Shown piece after piece: positions 5,763 through 15,025 of a DNA stretch of 33,248 nt (positions are counted from its first letter, which is position 1; every line of letters begins with the position of its first letter). The stretch comes from DASSKO01 sp035690425 (GTDB lineage: Bacteria; Actinomycetota; Actinomycetes; Propionibacteriales; Nocardioidaceae): contig DASSKO010000118.1 of the NCBI GenBank assembly GCA_035690425.1, forward strand, positions 1 through 33,248, given 5' to 3'. Under the pieces are notes generated by a model, which was not told the origin of the DNA, searched no databases, and was given only the letters and a program-made list of their open reading frames with translations. Made by a program: the position numbers and the translations under genes.

Positions 5763-7982
5763 GTGCAGGGAACCGACCCTCAGTTCGTCGAGACTGTCAT
5801 CGACAATGGCTCCTACGGCCAGCGCACCGTCCGGTTCGAGACCGGCCAGCTCGCTCGCCAGGCAGCCGGCTCCGCCGTCGCCTACCTCGACGACGAGACC
5901 ATGCTGCTGTCGGCCACGACCGCCAGCAAGCACCCGAAGGAGCATCTGGACTTCTTCCCGCTCACGATCGACGTCGAGGAGCGGATGTATGCGGCGGGCC
6001 GCATCCCCGGCTCGTTCTTCCGTCGTGAGGGCCGCCCGTCGGAGGACGCGATCCTGACCTGCCGGCTCACCGACCGCCCGCTGCGCCCGACCTTCAAGAA
6101 GGGTCTGCGCAACGAGGTCCAGGTCGTCGTCACCGTGATGGCGCTGCACCCCGACGCGCCGTACGACGTGCTGGCGATCAACGCGGCGTCGATGTCCACC
6201 CAGCTGTCGGGCCTGCCGTTCTCCGGCCCGGTCGGCGCGACTCGGGTCGCGCTGATCGACGGCCAGTGGGTCGCCTTCCCGACCCACACCCAGCTCGCGG
6301 AGGCCACGTTCGACATGGTCGTCGCGGGGCGCACCCTCGACGACGGTGATGTCGCGATCATGATGGTCGAGGCGGAGTCCACCGAGGCCACCTGGACCCA
6401 GGTGCAGGCCGGTCAGCAGGCACCCACCGAGGAGATCGTCGCCGAGGGCCTCGACGCCGCCAAGGTCTTCATCAAGCAGCTGTGTGACGCGCAGGCCGCC
6501 CTTGCCGGCAAGGCCGCGAAGCCGGTCGCGGACTTCCCGATCTTCGTCGACTTCGAGGACGACGCCTACGCCGCCGTCGAGTCGGCCGTCCGGGACGAGC
6601 TCTCCCAGGCGCTGACCATCGCATCCAAGGCCGAGCGGGAGGGCCGGCTCGACGACATCAAGTCCACTGCACTCGACAAGGTCGGTGCGGACTTCGACGG
6701 TCGCGAGAAGGAGCTCGGTGCTGCGTTCCGGGCGCTCACCAAGACGCTGGTCCGCGAGCGCGTGCTCAGCGACAAGGTGCGCATCGACGGCCGCGGTCTG
6801 ACCGACATCCGGACTCTGTCCGCCGAGGTCGGCACCGTGCCCCGCGTGCACGGCTCGGCGCTGTTCGAGCGTGGCGAGACCCAGATTCTGGGCGTCACGA
6901 CCCTCAACATGCTCTCGCTGGAGCAGAAGCTCGACACGCTCTCGCCCGAGACGACGCGCCGCTACATGCACAACTACAACTTCCCGCCGTACTCCACCGG
7001 TGAGACCGGCCGGGTCGGCTCGCCCAAGCGCCGCGAGATCGGCCACGGTGCGCTCGCCGGCCGTGCGCTGGTGCCGGTGCTGCCGACGCGGCAGGAGTTC
7101 CCCTACGCCATCCGCCAGGTGTCGGAGGCGCTGGGTTCCAACGGGTCCACGTCGATGGGCTCGGTGTGTGCCTCCACGATGGCGCTGCTCAACGCCGGCG
7201 TGCCGCTGCGCGCCCCGGTGGCCGGCATCGCGATGGGCCTGATCAGCGGCGAGGTCGAGGGCAAGACCGACTACGTCACGCTGACCGACATCCTCGGTGC
7301 CGAGGACGCGTTCGGTGACATGGACTTCAAGGTCGCCGGCACGCGCGACTTCGTGACCGCCCTGCAGCTCGACACCAAGCTCGACGGCATCCCCGCCTCC
7401 GTGCTGGCCGCAGCCCTGCAACAGGCACGCGACGCCCGGCTCGCGATCCTCGACGTGATGAGCCAGGCGATCGACGCGCCCGACGAGATGGCACCGACCG
7501 CTCCGCGGATCATCACGATCACGATCCCGGTCGACAAGATCGGCGAGGTCATCGGCCCCAAGGGCAAGATGATCAACCAGATCCAGGACGACACCGGTGC
7601 GCAGATCAGCATCGAGGACGACGGCACTATCTACGTCGGTGCCGACAACGGCGAGTCTGCCGAGTCGGCGAGGTCGATGATCAACGCGATCGCCAACCCG
7701 ACGATGCCTGAGGTCGGCGAGCGCTACCTCGGCACGGTCGTCAAGACGACCAACTTCGGCGCGTTCGTGTCGCTGCTGCCCGGCAAGGACGGCCTGCTGC
7801 ACATCTCCAAGCTGCGGGCGCTCGCCGGCGGCAAGCGAGTCGACGCCGTCGAGGACGTCGTCTCGGTCGGGCAGAAGCTGCAGGTGGAGATCGGTGAGAT
7901 CGACGACCGTGGCAAGCTCTCGCTCGTCCCGGTCGTCGACGAGGCCGACGAGGCGGCGGCTGCCGACGTCGCCACGGAGTGA
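5763..7982 (+). CDS. pnp: Polynucleotide phosphorylase
   Basis: PNPase degrades RNA 3' to 5' with phosphate, and in actinobacteria also makes GC-rich 3' tails. The protein is 739 residues, with GTG 5763 placed six bases after AGAGGT (5751-5756). The order is first RNase PH domain (from about residue 15), a helical linker domain, second RNase PH domain (from about 340, with RIDGRGLTDIRTL and the phosphate-binding SNGSTSMGSVC), KH domain (about 583-645, VIGPKGKMINQI) and S1 domain (about 652-720, TNFGAFVSLLPGKDGLLHIS). All catalytic-core motifs look intact. The TGA overlaps the GTG of the next gene, so the M16 protease is co-translated. The structured leader upstream probably controls mRNA stability. 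Confidence 0.98.
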   Translation: MQGTDPQFVETVIDNGSYGQRTVRFETGQLARQAAGSAVAYLDDETMLLSATTASKHPKEHLDFFPLTIDVEERMYAAGRIPGSFFRREGRPSEDAILTCRLTDRPLRPTFKKGLRNEVQVVVTVMALHPDAPYDVLAINAASMSTQLSGLPFSGPVGATRVALIDGQWVAFPTHTQLAEATFDMVVAGRTLDDGDVAIMMVEAESTEATWTQVQAGQQAPTEEIVAEGLDAAKVFIKQLCDAQAALAGKAAKPVADFPIFVDFEDDAYAAVESAVRDELSQALTIASKAEREGRLDDIKSTALDKVGADFDGREKELGAAFRALTKTLVRERVLSDKVRIDGRGLTDIRTLSAEVGTVPRVHGSALFERGETQILGVTTLNMLSLEQKLDTLSPETTRRYMHNYNFPPYSTGETGRVGSPKRREIGHGALAGRALVPVLPTRQEFPYAIRQVSEALGSNGSTSMGSVCASTMALLNAGVPLRAPVAGIAMGLISGEVEGKTDYVTLTDILGAEDAFGDMDFKVAGTRDFVTALQLDTKLDGIPASVLAAALQQARDARLAILDVMSQAIDAPDEMAPTAPRIITITIPVDKIGEVIGPKGKMINQIQDDTGAQISIEDDGTIYVGADNGESAESARSMINAIANPTMPEVGERYLGTVVKTTNFGAFVSLLPGKDGLLHISKLRALAGGKRVDAVEDVVSVGQKLQVEIGEIDDRGKLSLVPVVDEADEAAAADVATE

Positions 7983-9355
7983 GTCGCGTCGTACCTGCCG
8001 TCGAGCAGGCGCCCGGCACCACGCGCACGCTGCTGACGGAGCGGCGAGGGAGCGAGATCGTCTCCCGTGTCCGCCGCTCCGTCCTCGCCGGTGGCCTGCG
8101 CGTGGTCACCGAGGCCATGCCCGGTGTCCGTTCGGCCGCCGTCGGCATCTGGGTGGGCGTCGGGTCCGCCGACGAGAGCCCCGGCCTGTCCGGGGCTTCC
8201 CACTTCCTCGAGCACCTGCTGTTCAAGGGCACGTCCCGGCGTACGGCGCTCGACATCTCGGTGGCGCTGGACTCCTGCGGCGGTGAGCTCAACGCGTTCA
8301 CCGGCCGTGAGTTCACCTGCTACCACGCGTCGGTGCTCGACGAGGACCTGCCGATCGCGATCGACGTGCTCACCGACATGGTGGCCGCGGCCAGCCTGAG
8401 CGCCGCCGACGTCGAGGCCGAGCGCGAGGTGATCCTCGACGAGATCGCCATGCACGACGACGATCCCGACGACGCGGTGCACGAGCTCTTCTCCGCCCAC
8501 GTCTTCGGTGACACCCCGCTCGGGCGGCCTGTCGCCGGGCGTCCGGAGTCGATCAAGGCCCTGAGCAGAAGACAGATCGCAGGCTACTACCGGCGGCGCT
8601 ATCGCCCCGAGTCGATCGTGGTCTCGGTTGCCGGCAGCCTCGACCACGCCGCGGTGGTGCGCGAGGTCAAGAAGTCGTTGCAGGGCACGGAACTGCTCGG
8701 CTCCGGAGTTGTCGGCGGGGCCGGGTCGCGGCCGCGGCCGCCGCGGTCCGCGGGCCGCCGGCCTCGCCAGCGCAGTGGCGTGGCTGTGCGCCGCCGCACC
8801 CAGGAGCAGGCCAACATCATGCTCGGTGTGCCTGGGCTGCGGCGTGGCGACGACCGGCGATACGCGATGGCCGTGCTGAACGCCGCCGTCGGTGGAGGCA
8901 CCTCCAGCCGGCTGTTCCAGGAGGTTCGGGAGCGGCGCGGGCTGGCCTACTCCGTCTACTCCTCCTACGGGGGGTACGCCGCGGCCGGGTCGTTCGCGGT
9001 GTCGGCCGGCTGCCTGCCCAACCGGGTCGACGACGTGATCGACGTGTGCCGCGAGCAGCTCGCCACCGTGGCCGCGCACGGCATCTCGGCCGACGAGCTC
9101 GCCCGTGCCAAGGGTCAGCTGCGCGGCGGCTACGTCCTCGGCCTGGAGGACAGCGGCTCGCGGATGTACCGCATCGGACAGGCCGAGCTGCTGCGCGGTG
9201 AGGTGCGCAGCATGGCCGAGCACCTCACGCGCATCGACCGGGTGACGCTGGCCGACGTCGCAGAGCTGGCGGACGCGGTGCTGACGGCCGATCCCGCGCT
9301 CGCCGTGGTGGGACCCTTCGACGGCCCCGACCGATTCGGCCCACTGCTCACATAG
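7979..9355 (+). CDS. M16-family zinc metallopeptidase (insulinase/processing-peptidase type)
   Basis: This 458-residue protease overlaps pnp by four bases (GTGA). The inverted zinc motif HFLEH is at residues 75-79 (H75, catalytic E78, H79), and the third ligand is probably E155 in EVILDEIAMH. The C-terminal half carries the non-catalytic M16 domain signature AVGGGTSSRLFQEVRERRGLAYSVYS. An Arg/Pro-rich low-complexity linker (about residues 248-270) joins the halves. It is the standard pnp-linked peptidase of actinobacteria, sometimes called PepR. No signal peptide is seen, so it is probably cytoplasmic. Natural substrates are unknown. Confidence 0.93.
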   Translation: MSRVVPAVEQAPGTTRTLLTERRGSEIVSRVRRSVLAGGLRVVTEAMPGVRSAAVGIWVGVGSADESPGLSGASHFLEHLLFKGTSRRTALDISVALDSCGGELNAFTGREFTCYHASVLDEDLPIAIDVLTDMVAAASLSAADVEAEREVILDEIAMHDDDPDDAVHELFSAHVFGDTPLGRPVAGRPESIKALSRRQIAGYYRRRYRPESIVVSVAGSLDHAAVVREVKKSLQGTELLGSGVVGGAGSRPRPPRSAGRRPRQRSGVAVRRRTQEQANIMLGVPGLRRGDDRRYAMAVLNAAVGGGTSSRLFQEVRERRGLAYSVYSSYGGYAAAGSFAVSAGCLPNRVDDVIDVCREQLATVAAHGISADELARAKGQLRGGYVLGLEDSGSRMYRIGQAELLRGEVRSMAEHLTRIDRVTLADVAELADAVLTADPALAVVGPFDGPDRFGPLLT

Positions 9356-9452
9356 CCGCCGCCTCGCCTGCCAACAGAGAAGGCTTGTGGCCCTGGCCAG
9401 ACAGGCCTAACGTGACAAGCGGCCGGGGGGCACGAGTGCAAGGGGTGGGAGC

Positions 9453-10151
9453 ATGAGAACACGACGACTGTTCGCCGTGGTGCCGCTGGTCGCGGCACTG
9501 CTGGTTCCGGTGAGCGCGGTCGCGCAGGGTGGTGAGGACGTCGAAGTGCCTGAGGACTGCGCGGTACCCCCCGACGTCGACCTCGGTGCGTACAACGTCA
9601 TCATCGGCACCAACCGGGCCGATGTCCTGCAGGGCACCAAGGGACCCGACTTCATCTGCGGGCGTCTGGGCGCCGATCTGATCCGGTCCTGGGGCGGCAA
9701 CGACCTCGTGCTCTCGGACACGACCACCTTCTTCGGAGACGTGGACGCAGCCGGGGGCGCCGACGTGGTGAGGGCGGGCGCCGGTGCCGACGAGGTGCTC
9801 TCCGGACCCGGCGCTGACACGGTCGACGGCGGTCGCGGTGACGACTTCCTCGCACTCGCCGTGGGTGCCGACACAGCACACGGCCGGCTCGGATCCGACA
9901 CGATCATCGGTGGGTTCGACCGTGACGTGATCCTCGGTGGGGCCGACGCCGACTTCCTTGCGGGCGGGCCGGCCAACGACGTGCTGATCGGCGGCTCCGG
10001 CGACGACTTCCTCGCTGGTGAGCTTCCGCCCCCTCCACCTGGCACGGAGCCACCTCCGCTGCCTGGCCCCGCCCGCAACGATCTGTGTATCGGGTCCCGC
10101 GGGTTCGACACCGGTGTGGACTGCGACCGCAGGGTCAACCTCGAAGCCTGA
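9453..10151 (+). CDS. Secreted RTX-like (hemolysin-type calcium-binding repeat) protein
   Basis: This 232-residue protein starts at ATG 9453 behind GGTGGGAG. A signal peptide (MRTRRLFAVVPLVAALLVPVSAVAQ) predicts export. The body is made of degenerate RTX nonapeptides such as GGNDLVLSD, GGRGDDFLA, GGADADFLAG and GGSGDDFLAG, which form calcium-bound parallel beta-rolls. A Pro-rich stretch (about residues 190-205) precedes a C-terminal segment. Four cysteines (EDCAVPP, DFICGR, DLCIGSR, GVDCDRR) flank the roll and may form disulfide bonds. It has no enzymatic domain. This type of small calcium-binding secreted protein is common in Nocardioides-like genomes, but its role is unknown. It is monocistronic and ends at a strong bidirectional hairpin. 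Confidence 0.85.
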   Translation: MRTRRLFAVVPLVAALLVPVSAVAQGGEDVEVPEDCAVPPDVDLGAYNVIIGTNRADVLQGTKGPDFICGRLGADLIRSWGGNDLVLSDTTTFFGDVDAAGGADVVRAGAGADEVLSGPGADTVDGGRGDDFLALAVGADTAHGRLGSDTIIGGFDRDVILGGADADFLAGGPANDVLIGGSGDDFLAGELPPPPPGTEPPPLPGPARNDLCIGSRGFDTGVDCDRRVNLEA

Positions 10152-10165
10152 GCGTCCAGCGCTCA

Positions 10166-10209
10166 CGCCGAGATCGCACATCCGATCGACCAGATGTGCG
10201 ATCTCGGCG
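10166..10209. terminator. Perfect 16-bp hairpin between convergent genes, copy 1 of a repeated element
   Basis: CGCCGAGATCGCACAT (10166-10181) and ATGTGCGATCTCGGCG (10194-10209) form a perfect 16-bp stem around a 12-base loop. It sits between the stop codons of the RTX-like protein and the catalase, which face each other, so it can act as a bidirectional terminator. There is no T tract. The same core occurs in a second hairpin at 25156-25197. Confidence 0.7.
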
Positions 10210-10264
10210 GGGCCTTACCCTCGGCGTGTCTCGGCGTGGATCACCCAGGCGGCAGCGCGTTCAC

Positions 10265-11923
10265 TTACTCGACGCTGGCGCGCTCGTTCGGGACGCAGTG
10301 CGTCATGGTCTTGCCACCGACCTCGCGCGGACCGTTCTTGCCGAGGTTCTCCAGCCGCCGGCGCTCGTCGTCGTCCAGCGTCTGGCTCTGCAGCGGCGGC
10401 AGGTCGCGTACGTCGTCGGCAGAGATGCCGAGGCCGTCACCGACCCGCCGGCCGAGCTCGTCCTCGCACATGAACAGGTGCCACACCATCCGCTCCTGGA
10501 TCGGACGGTCGCACTGGCCGAGCGCGGTGGTCAGGTTCTCGACCAGGTCGTCACGCTCCCACTCCTGCGACAGCAGGTAGCGCTCGCCGGCCTGCTGGTA
10601 GTCGCTGGTCTTGGGAATGCGTTTGCGCGTCACGCGGCCGTTGATCGTCGGCCCCTGCTCGTCGTGGGTGGGGTACTGACCCTCCCGCAGCCCGCCGGTG
10701 ATCGACGGCTCGTAGTTGGTGTGCGGGTTCTGTCCCTCGCCGAGATCGACGCCGTACGCCATCTCCCCGTCCCGCTGGTTGGTGGCCACCGTGGCGTTCT
10801 TAGGCCGGTTCACCGGCAGCTGGAGGTAGTTCGGCCCGACCCGGTAGCGCTGGGTGTCGCTGTAGGAGAAGGTCCGCCCGACGAGCATCTTGTCGTCGGA
10901 GAAGTCCAGGCCGTCGACGAGTACGCCGGTGCCGAAGGCGATCTGCTCGTTCTCGGCGAAGAAGTTGGACACGTTCGCGTTGAGCACCATCTTGCCGACG
11001 GGCTTGGGCGGGAACTGCTCCTCGGGCCAGACCTTGGTGTCGTCGAGCGGGTCGAAGTCGAGCTCGGCGTGCTCCTCGTCGCTCATCATCTGCACCTGCA
11101 GCTCCCACTCCGGGTAGTCGCCGCGCTCGATCGCCTCGTACAGGTCCTTGGTGTGCGAGCCCAGGTCACCAGCCTGCACGTTGGCGGCATCGCCGGCGGT
11201 GTAGGACCGCACGCCGAGCTTGGGAGCCCAGTGGTACTTCACCAACACCGTGTCGCCGGCCTCGTTGACCCACTTGTAGGTGTTCACGCCGAAGCCCTGC
11301 ATGTGCCGGTAGGACGCCGGGATGCCGCGCGGGCCGAACACCATCGTGACCATGTGCATGGCCTCCGGGGTCTGGCTGATGAAGTCGAAGATGCGATTCG
11401 GCTCCTGCCGAAACGTGACCGGGTCAGGCTTCTGCGAGTGGATCAGGTCGGGAAACTTGATCGCGTCCCGGATGAAGAAGATCGCGAGGTTGTTGCCGAC
11501 GAGGTCCCAGTTGCCGTCCTCGGTGTAGAACTTGACAGCGAAGCCACGTGGGTCACGGGCGACCTCGGAGGAGTCCCGGCCACCGGCCACGGTGGAGAAC
11601 CGCAGCGCCACGTCGGTGCGCTTGCCGCGCTCGGAGAACAACTTCGCACGGGTGTAGCGGCTGATCGGCTCCTCGCCCCATGTGCCATATGCCTCGAAGT
11701 AGCCGAAGGACGTCGTGCCGCGGGCGTGCACCACCCGCTCGGGGATACGCTCGCGGTCGAAGTGGCTGATCTTCTCCAGGAACTGGTAGTTCTCCAGCGT
11801 CGCAGGACCTCTGGCACCGATCGTGCGCTGGTTCTGGTTGTCGTAGACCGGGTGTCCCTGCCGATTGGTCAGGATCGTCCGGTTGTCGGGGTCCGGTGAG
11901 CCCTGGCTGGCCACGTCTGTCAT
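10265..11923 (-). CDS. Monofunctional haem catalase
   Basis: This enzyme dismutates hydrogen peroxide to water and oxygen. The 552-residue protein starts at ATG 11923, with AAGGAG about 11 bases upstream. The distal His66 is in ERVVHARG, followed by Asn145 in GNNLAIFFIRD. The proximal haem ligand Tyr354 lies in RTFSYSDTQRYRVG, and FGVNTYKWVNEAG is another conserved patch. Length and sequence place it among the small-subunit type catalases rather than the large HPII type, although the C-terminus is somewhat long. No signal peptide; cytoplasmic. It is a single-gene unit divergent from dapB. No catalase-linked Fur-type regulator is adjacent, so control cannot be inferred. Confidence 0.96.
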   Translation of the reverse strand: MTDVASQGSPDPDNRTILTNRQGHPVYDNQNQRTIGARGPATLENYQFLEKISHFDRERIPERVVHARGTTSFGYFEAYGTWGEEPISRYTRAKLFSERGKRTDVALRFSTVAGGRDSSEVARDPRGFAVKFYTEDGNWDLVGNNLAIFFIRDAIKFPDLIHSQKPDPVTFRQEPNRIFDFISQTPEAMHMVTMVFGPRGIPASYRHMQGFGVNTYKWVNEAGDTVLVKYHWAPKLGVRSYTAGDAANVQAGDLGSHTKDLYEAIERGDYPEWELQVQMMSDEEHAELDFDPLDDTKVWPEEQFPPKPVGKMVLNANVSNFFAENEQIAFGTGVLVDGLDFSDDKMLVGRTFSYSDTQRYRVGPNYLQLPVNRPKNATVATNQRDGEMAYGVDLGEGQNPHTNYEPSITGGLREGQYPTHDEQGPTINGRVTRKRIPKTSDYQQAGERYLLSQEWERDDLVENLTTALGQCDRPIQERMVWHLFMCEDELGRRVGDGLGISADDVRDLPPLQSQTLDDDERRRLENLGKNGPREVGGKTMTHCVPNERASVE

Positions 11924-12028
11924 GGGACCTGGTTCTCCTTCGTACTCGATGGACTGTCCGTCCAGGGTAATGCTGTGTCGACTTCGGCCGTCGCCCGGCG
12001 GTGTGGACGTCGTACCCGATGGGCCTGA

Positions 12029-12034
12029 CACAAT
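12029..12034 (+). promoter_or_regulatory. Possible -10 box of dapB
   Basis: CACAAT ends seven bases before the dapB ATG, the same spacing as the TANNNT boxes of other genes in this window. It lacks the leading T, and no purine-rich ribosome binding site precedes the start, so a leaderless transcript is plausible but not firm. Confidence 0.3.
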
Positions 12035-12040
12035 GCCGCC

Positions 12041-12793
12041 ATGACCAATGCCGCCAAGATCAAAGTCGGTGTAGTCGGCGCACAGGGCAAGATGGGCGCT
12101 CTCGCATGCGAGACCATGGAGGCGGCCGACGGCCTGGAGCTGGTGGCGCGCGTCGACCAGGGCGACAGCCTGACTGCCCTGCAGGGTGCCGACGTCGCGA
12201 TCGACTTCACCCACCCCGGCGTGGTGATGGACACCATCGGCTGGTGCGTCGACCACGGCATCCACGTGGTCGCAGGCACGTCCGGATTCACCCAGGATCG
12301 TCTCGACGTGATCGCCGGTCGGCTCAGCGGCTCAGACGCAGCGGTACTGGTCGTGCCGAACTTCTCGATCGGTGCGGTGCTGATGATGCGGTTCGCAGCC
12401 CAGGCGGCGCGCTTCTTCGAGTCCGCGGAGATCATCGAGCTGCACCACCCGACCAAGCTCGACGCTCCCTCGGGTACGGCGATCCGCACGGCTCAGCTGA
12501 TGGCGTCGGCGCGGGCCGACGCAGGCGCTGACCCGATTCCCGACGCGACCACCGAGGACGCGCTGGGCGCACGCGGCGGGACCGTCGAGGGCATCGCCGT
12601 GCACAGCGTCCGGGTCCGCGGGTTGGTGGCGCACCAGGAGGTCGTGCTCGGCAACCGCGGGGAGACGCTGACGATCCGTCACGACATGCCCGACCGCGTG
12701 GCGGCGATGTCCGCGGTGGTGGCCGCCACCCGTTTCGTGGTCGACCATCCCGGGCTCACGGTCGGGCTCGAGGCCGTGCTCGGTCTCGACTGA
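12041..12793 (+). CDS. dapB: 4-hydroxy-tetrahydrodipicolinate reductase
   Basis: DapB reduces the DapA product with NAD(P)H in the diaminopimelate and lysine pathway. The protein is 250 residues from ATG 12041, shorter than the E. coli enzyme as usual for actinobacteria. The nucleotide-binding loop VGAQGKMG is at residues 12-19, DFTHP at 55-59, AGTSGF at 78-83, and the catalytic signature ELHHPTKLDAPSGTA at 133-147. It is immediately followed by a small TPR membrane gene. The partner dapA is almost 10 kb downstream, separated by transport and phenylacetate genes, although the intervening thyA-dfrA pair is normally part of this neighbourhood. Confidence 0.97.
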   Translation: MTNAAKIKVGVVGAQGKMGALACETMEAADGLELVARVDQGDSLTALQGADVAIDFTHPGVVMDTIGWCVDHGIHVVAGTSGFTQDRLDVIAGRLSGSDAAVLVVPNFSIGAVLMMRFAAQAARFFESAEIIELHHPTKLDAPSGTAIRTAQLMASARADAGADPIPDATTEDALGARGGTVEGIAVHSVRVRGLVAHQEVVLGNRGETLTIRHDMPDRVAAMSAVVAATRFVVDHPGLTVGLEAVLGLD

Positions 12794-12797
12794 GGCG

Positions 12798-13232
12798 GTG
12801 CGCGTACGCCTGACGGCGGCCGTGCTGGTAGCCGTGCTCGTCGTCTACCTCGTGCTGGTCGGCTGGCGAGGGGTGCTGCTGATGGCTGACGGCGGTGCGG
12901 TCGCCGTCGTGCTCGGCTTCGGCGTCGTGCTGCTGCCGGTGGTGGGCGGCTATCTGGTGTGGCGCGAGATCCGTTTCGGTCTCGCCACGCAGCGGTTGGC
13001 CGGTGAGCTCGACGCCGCTGGGCGCTGGCCTACCGAGGAGCTGCCGCTGGCCCCGTCCGGCCGCCCCCGGCGCGACGCCGCCGATGCGCTGTTCGAGCGG
13101 AGGCGGGTCGAGGTCGAGCAGCACCCCGACGACTGGGCCGCGTGGTTCCGCCTCGGCCTGGCCTACGAGGACGCGCGCGACCGCAGACGCGCTCGGGAGT
13201 CGATGCGCCGGGCGATCGAGCTGCGCGGCTGA
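12798..13232 (+). CDS. Small membrane protein with a TPR-like C-terminus
   Basis: This 144-residue protein starts at GTG 12798, only four bases after the dapB stop, so it is probably co-translated with dapB. Two hydrophobic segments (about residues 6-24 and 34-54) anchor it in the membrane. The C-terminal part HPDDWAAWFRLGLAYEDARDRRRARESMRRAIEL reads as one tetratricopeptide repeat facing the cytoplasm. Similar genes follow dapB in related actinobacteria, but no function is established. A single TPR is too short for a superhelix, so it may dimerise or act as a docking helix pair. Confidence 0.8.
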   Translation: MRVRLTAAVLVAVLVVYLVLVGWRGVLLMADGGAVAVVLGFGVVLLPVVGGYLVWREIRFGLATQRLAGELDAAGRWPTEELPLAPSGRPRRDAADALFERRRVEVEQHPDDWAAWFRLGLAYEDARDRRRARESMRRAIELRG

Positions 13233-13262
13233 TCTGCTCGCGCCCATGCGCCCGCGCCGGGC

Positions 13263-14957
13263 CTACTCGCTCATCGCGGCGGGCTCGTCGGTGGGTGTGT
13301 GGCTGATGTTGTACGCGGCGCGCTCCGGCGGCAGCCGCAGCGCGACGCCGAGGCAGTACACGGCGATGCTGAAGACCAGGCACACGAGCGCGCCGATGCC
13401 AAGACCGAGCGGGCCGTTGCCGCCGTCGAGGACCAGTCCGGCCGTGGGCTCGCCGTTGCCGTCGAGGTCACCGAAGTAGCTGATGACCATCAGCCCGATC
13501 ACCCAGACCGGGAACCACAGGCCCGACCTCAGCTCCAGCGGCGGCAGCTCGATCTTGGCCGTGAAGTGGTAGACGACGTAGACCAGGTAGCCGATCAGCA
13601 GCGCGATCAGCATCTTCTCGTTGATGTCCCAGCCGGACCAGAAGACGAGCAGGCTGGAGCCGAAGAACGACAGGACTGGCAGCAGGTCGCCACCGGGCAG
13701 GTGGAACGGCCGCTCCTGGTCGGGCAGCTGCCGGCGCAGGGCGCCGACGGCGATCGGACCCGCGCCGAAGGAGATCGCGAAGGCGGAGGTGATGAAGCCG
13801 ATGAACAGCTGCCAGCTGGGGAACGGCAGGAAGAAGATGCACCCGACCACGAACATCAGCAGCACCGACAGCCACGGGACCCCGCGGCTGTTGAGGGTGG
13901 TGAGCCACTGCGGTGCGTTGCGGTTGCGGGCGTTCGCGTACGACAGCCGTGCGGTCACGCCGGCGTAGATCAGTCCGGTGTCGGCGGGGGAGATGATCGC
14001 GTCGACGCGCAGCAGCCAGGCCAGCCACACCGCACCGAGCACGAGCGCGAGGCCGGCGAGCGGTCCGGCGTCCTCGTCGAACGCGAGGTTGGCCCAGCCC
14101 TCACCCAGGAGCCGCTCGGGCAGCCCGGTGATGAACGCGATCTGCAGCAGCACGTAGATGATCGAGGTCAGGAAGATCGCGCCGACCACCGCGAACGGGA
14201 CATCACGCTGTGGGTTGGTGGACTCACCGGCGTACTCGACCGCGTTGCGGAAGCCGAGGTAGGCGAAGGCGACACCGGCGGCCGGGATCGCGGTGAGAAC
14301 CGCGCCCCAGCCCTCGGGCACGAAGCCCTGCGAGGTGAAGTTGCCGGGGTTGAACTCCAGCCCGAACAGCACGACCACGACCAAGGCGATGACCGCGAGC
14401 TTCCACCACACCAGCACGTTGTTGAACTGGGCGAACAGCTTGACGCCCATGATGTTGACCAGGCTGTAGACGAACATCAGCGCGACCGCGACCGCTCCGC
14501 CGGCGAGGGTGAGCACCGGCACCTCCGACCCGTCCGCGCTGGTGGCGGTGTCCATCAGCCACGGGAGGTAAGGCAGCGCGTACTGGATCGTCGCCAGCAC
14601 CTCGACCGGCGTGACGGCCGCTGCGGCCAGCCAGCTGATCCAGCCGGAGCTGTAGCTGGCGAACGAGCCGAACGCGTAGTGCGGGAAGCGGATGATGCCG
14701 CCCGCCACCGGGAACATCGTGGCCAGCTCGGCGTACACCAGCCCGATCACCATCACGATGATCCCGCCGATCACCCACGAGAACACCGCGGCGGGCCCGG
14801 CGATCTGCGACGCGTAGAGGGCGCCGAACAGCCAGCCGGAGCCGATGATCGCACCGACTCCGGTGAACAGCAGACTCAGCTTGCCGACGTCCCGCTTCAG
14901 CCCGGTGTCGAGCGAGACCTCGACCTTGCGCGGTGACCCGGTGTCCGGAGCCGTCAT
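13263..14957 (-). CDS. APC-superfamily amino-acid permease
   Basis: This 564-residue integral membrane protein starts at ATG 14957 after GAGGAG about 10 bases upstream. The first helix holds the substrate-binding glycine motif GVGAIIGSGWLFG, followed by the conserved PVAGGIIRFPHYAFG segment and a series of about 12-14 hydrophobic helices. The C-terminal tail NISHTPTDEPAA is hydrophilic. The pattern resembles aspartate-proton symporter type APC permeases such as B. subtilis YveA, but substrate cannot be fixed from sequence. It is convergent with the dapB-TPR pair (30 bases between stop codons) and lies downstream of azlCD with 162 bases between, which contain their own promoter. Confidence 0.92.
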   Translation of the reverse strand: MTAPDTGSPRKVEVSLDTGLKRDVGKLSLLFTGVGAIIGSGWLFGALYASQIAGPAAVFSWVIGGIIVMVIGLVYAELATMFPVAGGIIRFPHYAFGSFASYSSGWISWLAAAAVTPVEVLATIQYALPYLPWLMDTATSADGSEVPVLTLAGGAVAVALMFVYSLVNIMGVKLFAQFNNVLVWWKLAVIALVVVVLFGLEFNPGNFTSQGFVPEGWGAVLTAIPAAGVAFAYLGFRNAVEYAGESTNPQRDVPFAVVGAIFLTSIIYVLLQIAFITGLPERLLGEGWANLAFDEDAGPLAGLALVLGAVWLAWLLRVDAIISPADTGLIYAGVTARLSYANARNRNAPQWLTTLNSRGVPWLSVLLMFVVGCIFFLPFPSWQLFIGFITSAFAISFGAGPIAVGALRRQLPDQERPFHLPGGDLLPVLSFFGSSLLVFWSGWDINEKMLIALLIGYLVYVVYHFTAKIELPPLELRSGLWFPVWVIGLMVISYFGDLDGNGEPTAGLVLDGGNGPLGLGIGALVCLVFSIAVYCLGVALRLPPERAAYNISHTPTDEPAAMSE

Positions 14958-15025
14958 GGCCCAACATCTCCTCACGTACGACGGTGTGCGTGTCGGCAGC
15001 TCGGCAGGCCCCGCTGCCCCCTCGG

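Noticed and set aside
5550..7802. Minus-strand open frame of 750 codons across pnp
   Set aside because: Mirror of the strongly conserved pnp coding sequence; low-complexity Arg/Gly/Val/Asp composition and no family features.
10085..11899. Plus-strand open frame of 604 codons opposite the catalase
   Set aside because: Catalase on the other strand is unambiguous, and the start of this frame overlaps the RTX-like gene and the hairpin.
13299..14936. Plus-strand open frame of 545 codons opposite the permease
   Set aside because: Antisense artefact of a membrane protein gene; extremely rich in Arg, Glu, Asp and Gln with no domain.
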